From the NCBI RefSeq assembly GCF_019039035.1, contig NZ_JAHNZT010000010.1, positions 186,001 through 250,000 on the forward strand: a DNA stretch of 64,000 bases. The letters are read 5' to 3'. The notes under the pieces are model-generated. The model was not told where the DNA came from and did no database searches. It saw only the letters and a list, made by a program, of their open reading frames with translations. This DNA is from Citreicoccus inhibens. GTDB lineage: Bacteria; Myxococcota; Myxococcia; Myxococcales; Myxococcaceae. This document shows, one piece after another, positions 1 through 51,711 of this stretch; the stretch's first letter is position 1, and each line of letters starts with the position of its first letter. Both the position numbers and the translations under genes were made by a program.

Positions 1-3000
1 CCGCGCGAGATGGAGCGCCGTGAGCGCCGAGGAGCACGACGTGTCGAGCGCGACGCTCGGCCCTCGCAGGTCGAGCACGTGGGAGATGCGGTTGGCGATG
101 GCCGAATGGACGGAATAGGCCCGGGCCTGACCGCTTCGGCTCCACTCCGCCTGCCCTACGTTCTGGTAGTCGCTCCACATCACCCCGACGAAGACCCCCA
201 CCTTGGGGGCCACGGCCTTGAGGCTCTCGGGTGAATGGCCCGCGTCCTCCAGGACCTCCCACATCACCGTGAGGAGCAGACGCTCCTGCGGATCCATGGC
301 GCGGGCCTCGGCTGGGGCGATGCCGAAGAAGAGGTGATCAAACCGGTCGATGTGATCGAGGTACCCCGCGGGACGGGAGGCCCCTTCGCTCCGTCGCCCC
401 GTGGGCATGGGACGAATCGCGCGGTGTCCCGTGCTCAGGTTGTCCCAGAGCTGTTCAAGGTTCTCCGCCTCGGGGTAGCGCCCCGCCATTCCGACGATGG
501 CGACCTCGGAAGGCGTCGCCGTCGAACGCGCTGCACGCGCGTCGCCGTACTCGACCCGGCCGCCCAGCAGGCTGTGCACGATGACGTGCGACGCTTCGAG
601 CCCGAGCGCCGGCCGGAGCTGTTCGACCTCGACGGCGCCAATGGGCCGCAGGCCCAGGCCGAACTCCGCCTGTCGCAGCATGAGCAGCTGACCGATGTAG
701 CCCGCCTCCAGCGCGGAGAGCACGAGCGCGGCCTCGCCGTAGATGGGCGCGATGGCCTCTGGCCGCGCCACGAGGAAGAGCGCGAAGGCCGCGCCATCGA
801 AGTGAGGCCGGTTGTAATAGAAGTGGTGATTGCGCCCGAGGCTCTCCGTGGAGAGCCGATACAGCCGCCCCTCCACAGGGTGCAGGTAGTACGTCCCTTC
901 GGCGAGCCCCTCCACGGCGCCGGGCTTGACGTAGACGTGGACCTGCACCGCGTACAGCGCGCCGGCGGACGGGTACAGGTAGCGCGGATGCTCAGCGGAT
1001 CCGCCCTGCCGCAAGAGCGACAGGAACCCGAGGAACTGCTCGCGAGGGATGGGCCCAGGCAAGAAGTGCTCGGGACAACCGCGACGCGTGTAGGCACTTG
1101 CCGGGTCAGGCAATCCCCCGAGGGATACCGAGGGAAGCGCGCCGACATCGTGGCGCAGGTGAAGCGCCCGGTCCTTGAAGCGCTGACGCTCCTCCGCGGA
1201 GAAGAAGCTCACCTGCTCCGAGGCCAGCGCGGAGGAGTCACCCCCCCGAGGTGGCGAGCGCTCGGGACCGCGCACCTGTTGGGCAATGCCTCGAATGGTG
1301 GGGTTCTTGAGGAAGGTCTCCAAGGGAACCGCGACGCCCTTCGTCTGCTCCAGCCACTGCGCCAAGCGGACGATGGTGAACGACGTGGCGCCCAGGTCGA
1401 ACACGTCCTTCGTCACGGACACGTCGTGGCACTGAAGCGCGTCACGGAAGAAGCGAGCGATCTCCTCCTCCGTGCCCTCTCGGGAGAGACCAGCCTCCGA
1501 GTTGACCGTCACGGGCCAGGGCAGCGCATCGCGATCGAGCTTGCCGTGCCGGGTCCTCGGCAGCGCGGGAAGCGGAGCGAGCACGTTGGGGATCATCGCG
1601 GCCGGCAACCGCTCCCGCAGATGCCGCCGCAGTCCCTCCAGGTCAAAGCTTCGGCCCGCGCGGGTGACCACGTACCCCACCAACTTGGGGTCGGGCGTGG
1701 TGAGGTCCTGCACCCGCGTGACGGCATCCTCCACGTCCGGATGGGCGCACAGCGCCGACTCCACTTCGCCCAACTCGATGCGATTGCCGCGCAGCTTCAC
1801 CTGAAGGTCCGCGCGCCCGAGGAACTCGAGTTCTCCGTCAGGCAAGACGCGCGCGAGGTCTCCCGTCCGGTACAGCCGCGCTCCCAGCTCGCATCCCGTT
1901 GGATCCGGAATGAAGCGCTCCCCCGTCAGGTCTGGCCGGCCCAGGTAGCCGCGCGCCAGATTGACCCCGCCAATGCAAAGCTCGCCCACCTCACCGGCGG
2001 GAACCTCACGCAGCGCCGCGTCGAGGAGGACGATGCGCGTGTTCGCGATGGCTCGACCGATGGGGACCTTCCCATCGGAGCGCGGCTGGCAGGCCCAGAA
2101 CGTGACGTCGACGGCCGCCTCGGTGGGGCCATAGAGGTTGTGCAGCTCCGCGGACAGCGTGCGCAGTCCTCGCGCCATCACCGCCGATGGCAGCGCCTCT
2201 CCGCTGGTGAAGACCCGCCGGAGCGAGGCACACCGCCCCGCCTCGGGCTCCTCCAGGAAGAGCCCCAACATCCCGGGGACGAAGTGGCAGGTGGTGACCT
2301 CCGCCTCCTGGATCAACCGAGCCAGGTATCGGCTGTCGCGGTGTCCACCCGGAGCCGCGAGGACCAACTCCGCGCCCGTCATCAACGGCCAGAAGAACTC
2401 CCAGACCGAGACATCGAAGGTGAACGGCGTCTTCTGGAGCACCCGGTCCGTGCTCGAGAGGGGATACGCCGCCTGCATCCAACCCAGGCGATTGCAGATG
2501 GCTCGGTGAGACACCATGCAACCCTTCGGCGTCCCCGTGGAGCCTGACGTATAGAGCACGTACGCAAGGCTGTCCGGCGAGGTTCCGCGATTGAGCGGCA
2601 CGGAGGGCGGCGCCCCGCCGGGCGCGGGCGCCTCATCGAGGCGCAGCCGCGGCCCCTCGAAGGAGCGAAGAGCCGAGTCGAAGCGCCGCTGGGTCAACAG
2701 CACGCGGGGCCGCGCATCCTCGGCCATGAGCTTCAAGCGTGCCTCGGGATACTCGGGGTCCAGGGGGAGGTAGGCGCCCCCCGCCTTGAGGATCGCGACC
2801 AGCGCGACAACCAGCTCCACCGAGCGCTCCGCCATGACGGCGACGAGCGAGTCCTGCCTCACGCCCAGGTCGTGGAGCTGCCGCGCCCAGCGCTGAGCCT
2901 CTTCGTCCAGCTGTTGGAAGGTGAGCGTCCGCGCGCCATCGCGCACCGCGACCGCGTGTGGCGTCCGCACGACCTGTGCTTCGAGCCAATCGGGCAAACA

Positions 3001-5793
3001 GGGCTCGAGCGAAGTCTCACGCACGGGTACCTCGCCCTGGACTGGCGTCACCGCGAAGCGCCGCCAATCTGGCTCCGTGGAGAGCCGAGTGAGCAGGTGC
3101 TGATACGTCGAGAAAGCACGCTCGAGGTTCTCGGCGGGGATGACCTCCGCCACCGCGTCCCAGTGGAAATGGAGCTGCCCATCGACCTCGAAGTGGATGC
3201 CGTCGAGCAGCACCTGCGGCGTATGCGAGATGCCGACTCCGGCGGAGACAGTCGCGGGCAGCTTCGCGGGCGGGCGCGGCAGGGAGCGCGTGAAGACCAC
3301 CGGAAAGACACCACGTGCCCCAGCGCTCTCTCTTGCGAGCTTGCGCAACGCGGAGAGCCCGCTGACCGCGCGACAGCGCGCGTCGGCCTCCAGTCGCTCG
3401 GCGTTCTGAAGAACCCGTTCCAAGAAGGTGCGCCGCGGGTCGGCCTCACGCACCAGCCAGCCCAGGCTCGTGAAGTCCCCCACCACCTCGTCCACCTCGG
3501 GGTGCATCGCGAGGCGGCGCCAGTCCACCACGACCACCGTGAAGGACTTCTCAGGGGCCGGCTGAGCCAAGGCCTCACAGAACGCGGTCAGCGCGACGAC
3601 TTCCGGATCCACACCCCAGCGTGCCGCCGTCGCCTTGAGTCGCGCCCACTCCGGCACGCGCCCCGTGCGCCTCATTCGGGTGGGCACTCCCGTCTTCGAT
3701 GCCACCGAGGCAGGCCCAAGGGCTGGAGGCAGGCCTCCCGGCGCCTGGGTGAGACGGCGCTCCCAATGAGCCCGCTGCTCGGCCGCGAGCGGCGTCTCCT
3801 GAAATCGCTGGAGCGCGACTCGGACGTCCCGGTAGTTCACCGCGAGCCCGGGCAGCGTGAGCGCCGGCGCCTCGTACCTCGCGAACCACTCCTCGAACAG
3901 CCGCGCGATGCTCGCGCCATCCGCGACCAAGGTGTCGAGGGTGAAGTGGATCCGCCAACGCCGCACGTCCAGGCGTGACACCCGGACATCGAACAGCGGG
4001 CCCTCCCCGAGCGGGAGCGCCGTGTGACTCATCTCGTGGCGAAGCGCATCCAGACGTGTGGCCTGCGAAGGCTCATCCCGAAGGTCCACGACGGGGAACG
4101 CCGTCTCCTTCGCGCTCGCGGCGATGCGCTGCCGACCATTGGAGAGGATGACCGCGCGCAACATCCCGTGCCGCGCCACCACCGCCCACCAGGCGGCTTC
4201 CAGCCGAGGGACATCCAGGTCCGTCGCATCGAACTCTTGGTAGATCTGGCAGCTCGTGTCGCTGCCGCCGCTCGGGCCTCGCCCCATCAGGTAGGCCTGC
4301 TGGACATCGGAGAGCGGGAACTCGTCTCCTTCGCGTTCGGGCTCAGCGGTCACGGCCAGCAACGCGGGAGGCGCGATGCGCGCGACATGGCGCTGGGGAA
4401 CGGGCAGCTCCGCCCAGGCCGCCAGCGCGGCCTGGAATCGGAGGAACAGCGCGTCGAGGGTCCCCGCCCCAAAGGCCTCCTGCGCGGCGTCCCAGTGGAC
4501 TTTCAAGCAGTCGCCTTGCAGCCCCACCTGGCAGTCCAGGAGGACCTGTGGGGTCTGGGACACCATGTGGCCAATGTTCCCCAGCCACCCCGCCTCCGGC
4601 GCTGCACCGACGAGGCCCAGCATGCTGGTGAAGACGACCGGGAAGGAGACCTCCGCGGGCAGGCGCCCTTCCGCCTTCAGGGCGCGCAACACTCGCACGC
4701 TGCTGACCTGCGCGTGATCGAGGTCATCCCAGAGCTGTCGCTGATAGGCGCGGGCTCGCTCCTCGCGACTCATCGTGGCGCCTTCGTCCGCCACGAACAG
4801 GCCCGTGGAGGTGAAGGGACCCACGAGCCGCTCCACGTGCGGATGAAACGGCGGACGGTGCGCGTAGGTCAGGACCAGGGCGAAGCGCTTCTGCTCCGAA
4901 TCTCGGGCCAGGGCCTCCGTGAACGCGCCCAGCACCAACGCCGTGGGAGACACACCCCACGACTCCGCCCGCTCCCGCAAACGTGCCCACGACGCCGCAT
5001 CCCAGGACGCGCCTCGCCGCACCCGCGTCTTCCCCTGCGCGCCCGAGCGCTGCCGCGACAGACTCGGGCCTCCCGGTAGCGGGGCGAGCTTGCGCAGCCA
5101 ATAGCTCAGCGCCTCTTGATACCGATGCGTCGCCTCACTCTCGCGCAACGCCGCGACATGCGCCTCGAAGGAGCAGCCCAACGGCGGGAGCGCCTCTCCC
5201 GGATGCAAGTAGAGGTCACGCCACTCGGCCAACAGCGTGCGCAGGCTGGTCGCATCGATGATCCACTCATCCATGCTCAGGTGGACGACACCCCAACCGC
5301 CAGAGGCACGGGTGACGCGCAGCTCGTACAGCGGCCAATCCCCGGGGGCATAGAGCTTGTGCGACAGCTCCTCGCGGACATGCTCCAGGTGCTCGGTCAG
5401 CTGTCGCGCGCTGGCCCCGGTCTGGTCGTACTCCGTCCAGTCGAGGCGGGGTATGTCGGCGCGGATCCGCTGGCGACCCTCGGGCAGGATGACCGCACGC
5501 AACATTCCGTGACGGACCAGGAGCACCCGCCAGGATTCGCGCAGACGCGCGACATCCAAGGCCGGGAGGTTCAGCTCCAGATAGAAGTGACAGCCCACTC
5601 GCTCGGACGCGCGCCCCAGCAACCGCCCCGCGGAGAAGGCCTCTTGCAAGTCCGTCAGCGCGAACACCTCTGTGGCGGCCTCGGCCTCGCGCCGCGGTGG
5701 CGCCGCTCCGAGCAGCGTGGCGATCCGCTGTAGCTTCTCCTCGCGAGAGAGCTGACGGAACTCCGCGAGCGAGGGTTCCTCCCTGAAGGCCAT
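1..5793 (-). CDS. NRPS/PKS hybrid, Cy-Cy-A(Ser)-PCP-Ox-KS, 3' part missing
   Basis: Downstream partner of the giant synthase; 1,931 codons are visible and the frame is open at base 1. Order seen: N-terminal docking-like helix (residues 1-30); Cy1 with DxxxxDxxS at D175/D180/S183; Cy2 with the same motif at D620/D625/S628, in place of the HHxxxDG of ordinary condensation domains; A domain (about 925-1425); PCP with Ser1471 in DLGATSF; a SagB/McbC-type FMN oxidase (about 1540-1750); and a ketosynthase from about 1763 with Cys1920 in DTSCSSA. The module should condense serine, cyclise it to an oxazoline and oxidise it to an oxazole. Start ATG 5793 lies one base after the stop of the giant gene and is preceded by GGAAGGGAG. 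Further PKS modules must follow outside the window. Confidence 0.93.
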   Translation of the reverse strand, partial: MAFREEPSLAEFRQLSREEKLQRIATLLGAAPPRREAEAATEVFALTDLQEAFSAGRLLGRASERVGCHFYLELNLPALDVARLRESWRVLLVRHGMLRAVILPEGRQRIRADIPRLDWTEYDQTGASARQLTEHLEHVREELSHKLYAPGDWPLYELRVTRASGGWGVVHLSMDEWIIDATSLRTLLAEWRDLYLHPGEALPPLGCSFEAHVAALRESEATHRYQEALSYWLRKLAPLPGGPSLSRQRSGAQGKTRVRRGASWDAASWARLRERAESWGVSPTALVLGAFTEALARDSEQKRFALVLTYAHRPPFHPHVERLVGPFTSTGLFVADEGATMSREERARAYQRQLWDDLDHAQVSSVRVLRALKAEGRLPAEVSFPVVFTSMLGLVGAAPEAGWLGNIGHMVSQTPQVLLDCQVGLQGDCLKVHWDAAQEAFGAGTLDALFLRFQAALAAWAELPVPQRHVARIAPPALLAVTAEPEREGDEFPLSDVQQAYLMGRGPSGGSDTSCQIYQEFDATDLDVPRLEAAWWAVVARHGMLRAVILSNGRQRIAASAKETAFPVVDLRDEPSQATRLDALRHEMSHTALPLGEGPLFDVRVSRLDVRRWRIHFTLDTLVADGASIARLFEEWFARYEAPALTLPGLAVNYRDVRVALQRFQETPLAAEQRAHWERRLTQAPGGLPPALGPASVASKTGVPTRMRRTGRVPEWARLKATAARWGVDPEVVALTAFCEALAQPAPEKSFTVVVVDWRRLAMHPEVDEVVGDFTSLGWLVREADPRRTFLERVLQNAERLEADARCRAVSGLSALRKLARESAGARGVFPVVFTRSLPRPPAKLPATVSAGVGISHTPQVLLDGIHFEVDGQLHFHWDAVAEVIPAENLERAFSTYQHLLTRLSTEPDWRRFAVTPVQGEVPVRETSLEPCLPDWLEAQVVRTPHAVAVRDGARTLTFQQLDEEAQRWARQLHDLGVRQDSLVAVMAERSVELVVALVAILKAGGAYLPLDPEYPEARLKLMAEDARPRVLLTQRRFDSALRSFEGPRLRLDEAPAPGGAPPSVPLNRGTSPDSLAYVLYTSGSTGTPKGCMVSHRAICNRLGWMQAAYPLSSTDRVLQKTPFTFDVSVWEFFWPLMTGAELVLAAPGGHRDSRYLARLIQEAEVTTCHFVPGMLGLFLEEPEAGRCASLRRVFTSGEALPSAVMARGLRTLSAELHNLYGPTEAAVDVTFWACQPRSDGKVPIGRAIANTRIVLLDAALREVPAGEVGELCIGGVNLARGYLGRPDLTGERFIPDPTGCELGARLYRTGDLARVLPDGELEFLGRADLQVKLRGNRIELGEVESALCAHPDVEDAVTRVQDLTTPDPKLVGYVVTRAGRSFDLEGLRRHLRERLPAAMIPNVLAPLPALPRTRHGKLDRDALPWPVTVNSEAGLSREGTEEEIARFFRDALQCHDVSVTKDVFDLGATSFTIVRLAQWLEQTKGVAVPLETFLKNPTIRGIAQQVRGPERSPPRGGDSSALASEQVSFFSAEERQRFKDRALHLRHDVGALPSVSLGGLPDPASAYTRRGCPEHFLPGPIPREQFLGFLSLLRQGGSAEHPRYLYPSAGALYAVQVHVYVKPGAVEGLAEGTYYLHPVEGRLYRLSTESLGRNHHFYYNRPHFDGAAFALFLVARPEAIAPIYGEAALVLSALEAGYIGQLLMLRQAEFGLGLRPIGAVEVEQLRPALGLEASHVIVHSLLGGRVEYGDARAARSTATPSEVAIVGMAGRYPEAENLEQLWDNLSTGHRAIRPMPTGRRSEGASRPAGYLDHIDRFDHLFFGIAPAEARAMDPQERLLLTVMWEVLEDAGHSPESLKAVAPKVGVFVGVMWSDYQNVGQAEWSRSGQARAYSVHSAIANRISHVLDLRGPSVALDTSCSSALTALHLAR
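555..1185 (-). other. SagB/McbC-type FMN-dependent oxidase (Ox) domain
   Basis: Follows the PCP directly. It contains the nitroreductase-fold signature YPSAGALYAVQVHVY near residue 1605 and a GEAALVLSALEAGYIGQ stretch typical of azoline oxidases. Expected role: two-electron oxidation of the carrier-bound oxazoline to an oxazole. Being last in the module, it acts before handover to the following ketosynthase. Confidence 0.85.
1520..3020 (-). other. serine-activating adenylation domain
   Basis: A3 loop YTSGSTGTPKG lies near residue 1080. Aligning the substrate-pocket positions by eye (FDVSVWEFF, CHFVPGML, VFTSGEAL, HNLYGPTEAAVDV) gives the ten-letter code D-V-W-H-F-S-L-V-D-K. As I recall it, this is the serine code of EntF-type A domains. 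Serine with Cy domains gives an oxazoline, not a thiazoline. Confidence 0.85.
3020..5680 (-). other. tandem heterocyclization domains Cy1 and Cy2
   Basis: Two complete condensation-superfamily domains in a row (about residues 38-480 and 488-920). Both carry the cyclization signature DxxxxDxxS: DEWIIDATS in Cy1 and DTLVADGAS in Cy2. In known tandem-Cy systems one copy condenses and the other cyclodehydrates; which does which here cannot be read from the sequence. Both core motifs are intact. Confidence 0.88.
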
Positions 5794-5794
5794 G

Positions 5795-48402
<42,608 letters not shown>

Positions 48403-48406
<4 letters not shown>

Positions 48407-49257
48407 GACGCCACCTTCCGCCGGATCTGTGCGATCAACGTCGTCAGCACGCGCCCAGGCCCGACCTCCTCGATGTCGGCCGCCGATTGGCGCAACAGGT
48501 GCTGAACGGACTCCTCCCAACGCACGGGCGCGGTGATCTGCTCCACGAGCAAGCGTTTCAACGCACCCGGTGGATACGGCTGCGCCTCGACATTGGAGAT
48601 GACGGGAATCCGAGGCGAAGACAGCACGAACTCCGCCAGGAACGACTCGAACTCCCGTCTGGCTTCACCCATGTATCGGGAGTGGAACGCGGCGCTGACC
48701 GCCAGGCGTTTGAACCCCCTCACCCCCACCCGGGTAAAGACAGACTCCGCCTGCGAGAGCGCCTCCACCGGGCCTGAGAGGACTTGCTGCTCCGGCGCAT
48801 TGAGATTGGCGAGATCGAGCATGTCCAGATGTTCCTCATGCAACACATCCCGCACGCGCGAGGCAGACAGCCCCACGACCGCGGCCATTCCTCCATTTCG
48901 AGCCTTGGCCATCACCGCCGCCCGGCGCTGGACGAGTCGCAAGCCCGTGACGAAGTCGAAAGCCCCCGCCGCGAAGAGCGCGTTGTATTCCCCCAGGCTG
49001 TGCCCGGCGACCAGCTCCGGCCGCTGTCCCGTCTCTCGGACCTTCTTCAGATAGGACAGGGCATTCACTACATACAGCGCGGGTTGGGTCCACGCTGTCT
49101 GGTTCATCCTCTGGTCGCGGTCCTCCAAGCAGAGCGCGCGAACCGACCAACCCAGAACCGCATCGGCTGCCGCCACTTCTTCCGGCGCGCTGTCGAATAA
49201 CTCCGCGCCCATCCCCACATGCTGAGAACCCTGTCCTGGGAAAACATGGATTCGCAT
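48403..49257 (-). CDS. stand-alone malonyl-CoA:ACP acyltransferase (trans-AT)
   Basis: 284 residues, FabD-like size. It contains VFPGQGSQ at the N-terminus, the nucleophile elbow GHSLGEYNALF, the QRR arginine motif and AAFHSRYM with the active-site His. Since no AT domain exists in any visible PKS module, this enzyme should load malonyl units on all the ACPs. It starts 9 bases after the stop of the upstream membrane pseudokinase gene, and its stop overlaps the start of the giant synthase (ATGA), so translation is probably coupled. Housekeeping FabD is possible in principle but unlikely given the context and spacing. No second (proofreading) AT is seen in the window. Confidence 0.93.
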
Positions 49258-49266
49258 ATAAACCAG

Positions 49267-51024
49267 TCATATCACCCGACGGGTCGGCAAGTGACTATCT
49301 CGCTCAGCAAAACGCACGGCGAGTCGCCACAGCCCCCAGGCGCAAATCGACGCGCACGTCACCGCCAGCCCAAGTTCCAACAGATCGGGCCGCAAGCCAT
49401 TGACGAGCGTTCGCTCCACCCAGGAGTCAGGGGAAAGGTGAATGATCAAGGCAACGCGAGCCGCGGCCACCGAGAAGACCGCGACAAAAGCCAGACAGAC
49501 AACACTCAAGAACGCAGCGACATGCGAGACGAGGTAGGCCCCTGCCGTGGGCTCGGACGCGAACGGAAGGGAGGAGAGCGTGGACTGCTGCGCCTCATCC
49601 TGCGCGGCCTCGCGCGCGGTGAAGGGGGCCTGACCAATGACATCCCAGTCCGGGGCCGGCGGCGTGGCGGCCTGGGCAGCCAGGAGCCGGCGCGCCGCTC
49701 GGCGCACGCTCCGCTTGAAGAACCGGCGGAGCTGTCCCGCGACCCCGAAGCGCGGGTGGAGAGAGAACAGCGCGCCCTCCAAGCGGCGCAGCTCCTGGCA
49801 GGCGCGCAGCACCGCCGAGTCGAAGACGATGGGGTGGCGGCGCATCGTCGCGAGGACCGTGTCGAACAAGGCCCCGAACGAGCGCAAGTCGCCCGGCAGC
49901 GTCTTCACCTCCGAGCGCTGCGCCCAGGCGCGAATCTCCCGAGACACGACCTTCTTGAGCTGGTGCGGCTCCAGCGGAGGCAGGGGCTCGGCCAGACGCA
50001 GGAGCGGAAAGAACGCCCCCTCGTAGGAGCGGCGCAGGAGCGCATGCAGCAGGAAGTGGAAGGCCTCCGAGCGCGGCACGCCCAGCTCGGACGGCAGCAC
50101 GAAGGGCTCGAAGCGATAGCAGAACGTGTTGTTCCCGAGCAGGAGGATGTCCTCGGGGCCCTGCGTGGGGACCAGCGTCCGGGCCTCGACCAGCTGCCGC
50201 ATGAACGCCTTCCAGAGTCGGCCCGCCAGCAGCTTGGGGTCGGTGTCGTTCTCCGTGTACCAGGCGTCTGGACCTCCCACGTCGAGCGCTCGCGCCTCGA
50301 CCTCCGCCAGCGTCGGCGCCTGGACACGCTCGGCCACGAGGACCTCGGCGCGGCAGAGCTGCTGGAAGACATGGGGATAGCGCGCGCCCCGGTAGCTCCG
50401 GACCTGCTTGCGCAGCTCACGCATCGCGTGCGCCTGGATGCGCAGATCCAACCCGTCGCGCAGCGAGGCACGCAGCTCGCGCATCAACCGCTCCCACGGC
50501 GCATACGCAAGCTCGCGCGTCCGACTCAGCCGCGCGAAGAAGGACTCCATCTCCGCGAGTTCGCCATGGAGCTGAGGCTCCGCGTCCGGGCGGCGGACAA
50601 CCACCCACACCGGCGTCCCGCTGCGCTTCAGCGTCGCGGTGTGCACCTGACCGAAGAAGGAGACCCGCACCGGCCGCGGCTCGAACGCCTCCAAGCGGCG
50701 CTCCATCATGCTTCCGAGCACGCGGGCGACGAGTTCCTGTGCATCGTCGATGGGACGAGCATCTCCCGTCTCTCCTCCGCCCTCGAGGTGCCGACAGAAC
50801 TCGGTGGGAAAGACATCCAGGCGTGAGGCGATCAGCTCGCGAGCGCGCCACCAGAAGCCGCCCAGTGAATCCAGACACTGCCGCGCGCGCCGGCCCAGGG
50901 ACTCCGCCTCTTCGGGCTCCTGCTTCGCGCGCCGAAGCACCCGCACCAACTCGCGGATGCTTCGGCGACGCGCCAGCTCGCGGATGCTCCGGCGCAACCT
51001 CCTCCCCAGTCTCGTGGTGGCCAT
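49267..51024 (-). CDS. degenerate UbiB/ABC1-like membrane pseudokinase
   Basis: 585 residues. The middle resembles UbiB/ABC1 atypical kinases in outline: an RELIASRLDVFP segment like the family's GQLLSTRPDLLP, FFGQVHTATL like its IGQVHRA, and a PHVFQQL...VLVAERVQ stretch. The invariant features are lost: the VAVK lysine position reads VWVVVRRP, there is no alanine-rich loop, and no HPGN or DFG block (LLLGNNTFCYRF stands there). Two hydrophobic segments near the C-terminus (about 495-530 and 547-572) suggest membrane anchoring. The N-terminus is very basic with a doubled RRSIREL motif. It is the gene just upstream of the AT, 9 bases away, so it is probably transcribed with the synthase. Function unknown; the UbiB relation is my reading of short motifs and could be wrong. 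Confidence 0.6.
   Translation of the reverse strand: MATTRLGRRLRRSIRELARRRSIRELVRVLRRAKQEPEEAESLGRRARQCLDSLGGFWWRARELIASRLDVFPTEFCRHLEGGGETGDARPIDDAQELVARVLGSMMERRLEAFEPRPVRVSFFGQVHTATLKRSGTPVWVVVRRPDAEPQLHGELAEMESFFARLSRTRELAYAPWERLMRELRASLRDGLDLRIQAHAMRELRKQVRSYRGARYPHVFQQLCRAEVLVAERVQAPTLAEVEARALDVGGPDAWYTENDTDPKLLAGRLWKAFMRQLVEARTLVPTQGPEDILLLGNNTFCYRFEPFVLPSELGVPRSEAFHFLLHALLRRSYEGAFFPLLRLAEPLPPLEPHQLKKVVSREIRAWAQRSEVKTLPGDLRSFGALFDTVLATMRRHPIVFDSAVLRACQELRRLEGALFSLHPRFGVAGQLRRFFKRSVRRAARRLLAAQAATPPAPDWDVIGQAPFTAREAAQDEAQQSTLSSLPFASEPTAGAYLVSHVAAFLSVVCLAFVAVFSVAAARVALIIHLSPDSWVERTLVNGLRPDLLELGLAVTCASICAWGLWRLAVRFAERDSHLPTRRVI
50949..50994 (-). repeat. short direct repeat encoding RRSIREL twice
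   Basis: Two 20-base copies (50949-50968 and 50975-50994) differing at two positions, 26 bases apart, inside the basic N-terminus of the pseudokinase gene. Period is a multiple neither of 3 nor of the full copy alone only if linkers are ignored; the protein keeps frame and reads the heptad twice. Confidence 0.6.
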
Positions 51025-51044
51025 GTCACCCGGAGCAGGGGGCG

Positions 51045-51353
51045 CTAACCCATCTTGCTACGGAAGACCTTGGCCGCCTTCAACATGGCGCGCTGGCTGT
51101 TCGACGACATGTTCTTGAGGGCGCCATCCTTCTCGTCCTTGTCGTCGCGCGCGCTGCGGTCCGCCAACGCCTCCGCCCCCGCCAGTTGGGCGGCGTTCAT
51201 CGCCCGCACCATCTTGGAGGCCCCCGCCAGCTCCTTGGAGCCCTTCTTGCGCTTGGGCTTCCGCTTGTTCTTGGCCAGGGTGATCATCCCGTCCGTGGGG
51301 TGCAGGTAGCTGATCTTCTCGACGGACTTGGCCAGCTTCACTTTCTTGGTCAT
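51045..51353 (-). CDS. small lysine-rich hypothetical protein
   Basis: 102 residues, strongly basic in the middle (KNKRKPKRKKGSK) and rich in Ala, Lys and Ser towards the end. No signal peptide or membrane segment; probably cytoplasmic. ATG is preceded by GAGGAGA at good spacing, which supports translation. It lies between another small basic protein and the pseudokinase gene with gaps of 50 and 20 bases, so the three probably form one transcription unit. I do not recognise the family with confidence; it may be one of the short DUF families found in small operons. The composition would suit nucleic-acid or polyanion binding, but nothing proves this. Confidence 0.75.
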   Translation of the reverse strand: MTKKVKLAKSVEKISYLHPTDGMITLAKNKRKPKRKKGSKELAGASKMVRAMNAAQLAGAEALADRSARDDKDEKDGALKNMSSNSQRAMLKAAKVFRSKMG

Positions 51354-51403
51354 CAGAGTTCTCCTCGAGCGCTCATGGACAGATGTGGGAACTCAACAGA
51401 CGC

Positions 51404-51679
51404 CTAGAACAGCCCACCCAGCGGAGACCTCGAGCGCCTCTTCTTCGGCTTGACGCGGACGAGGACGATGACCGGCTGGGCATTCGCCGCCACCCGCCCG
51501 GCTGCCTGCAGGTCCTGGAGCGTCTCGCGGACGTCATCCAGCAACCGCCCCTTCCCCTTGCGCAGCTTCTTGACGGCCTTGGCCTTCTGCTTCCCAAGGT
51601 CGATGAACATCGGATGCGCCTCGCTCGCCAGCTTGGCGGTGGCGGGGTCGGCGGTGGAGATCAAACCTTTGGCAGACAT
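51404..51679 (-). CDS. small basic hypothetical protein
   Basis: 91 residues. The core reads FIDLGKQKAKAVKKLRKGKGRLLDDV, followed by a likely beta strand (PVIVLVRVKPKKRR); the C-terminus is basic. Its layout recalls short DUF6200-like proteins (IDLGK-K...L..G.G.L), a suggestion from memory only. ATG is preceded by AAGGAGA at ideal spacing. It sits 32 bases below the ECF S component and 50 bases above the lysine-rich protein, in the same direction. Function unknown. Confidence 0.75.
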   Translation of the reverse strand: MSAKGLISTADPATAKLASEAHPMFIDLGKQKAKAVKKLRKGKGRLLDDVRETLQDLQAAGRVAANAQPVIVLVRVKPKKRRSRSPLGGLF

Positions 51680-51711
51680 CGCTTCTCCTTCGACGGACGG
51701 GTGGATTCACT

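Noticed and set aside
235-2547. Long open frame of 770 codons on the plus strand
   Set aside because: It is antisense to the NRPS frame, rich in Arg/Gly/His with no domain; a mirror effect of high third-position GC.
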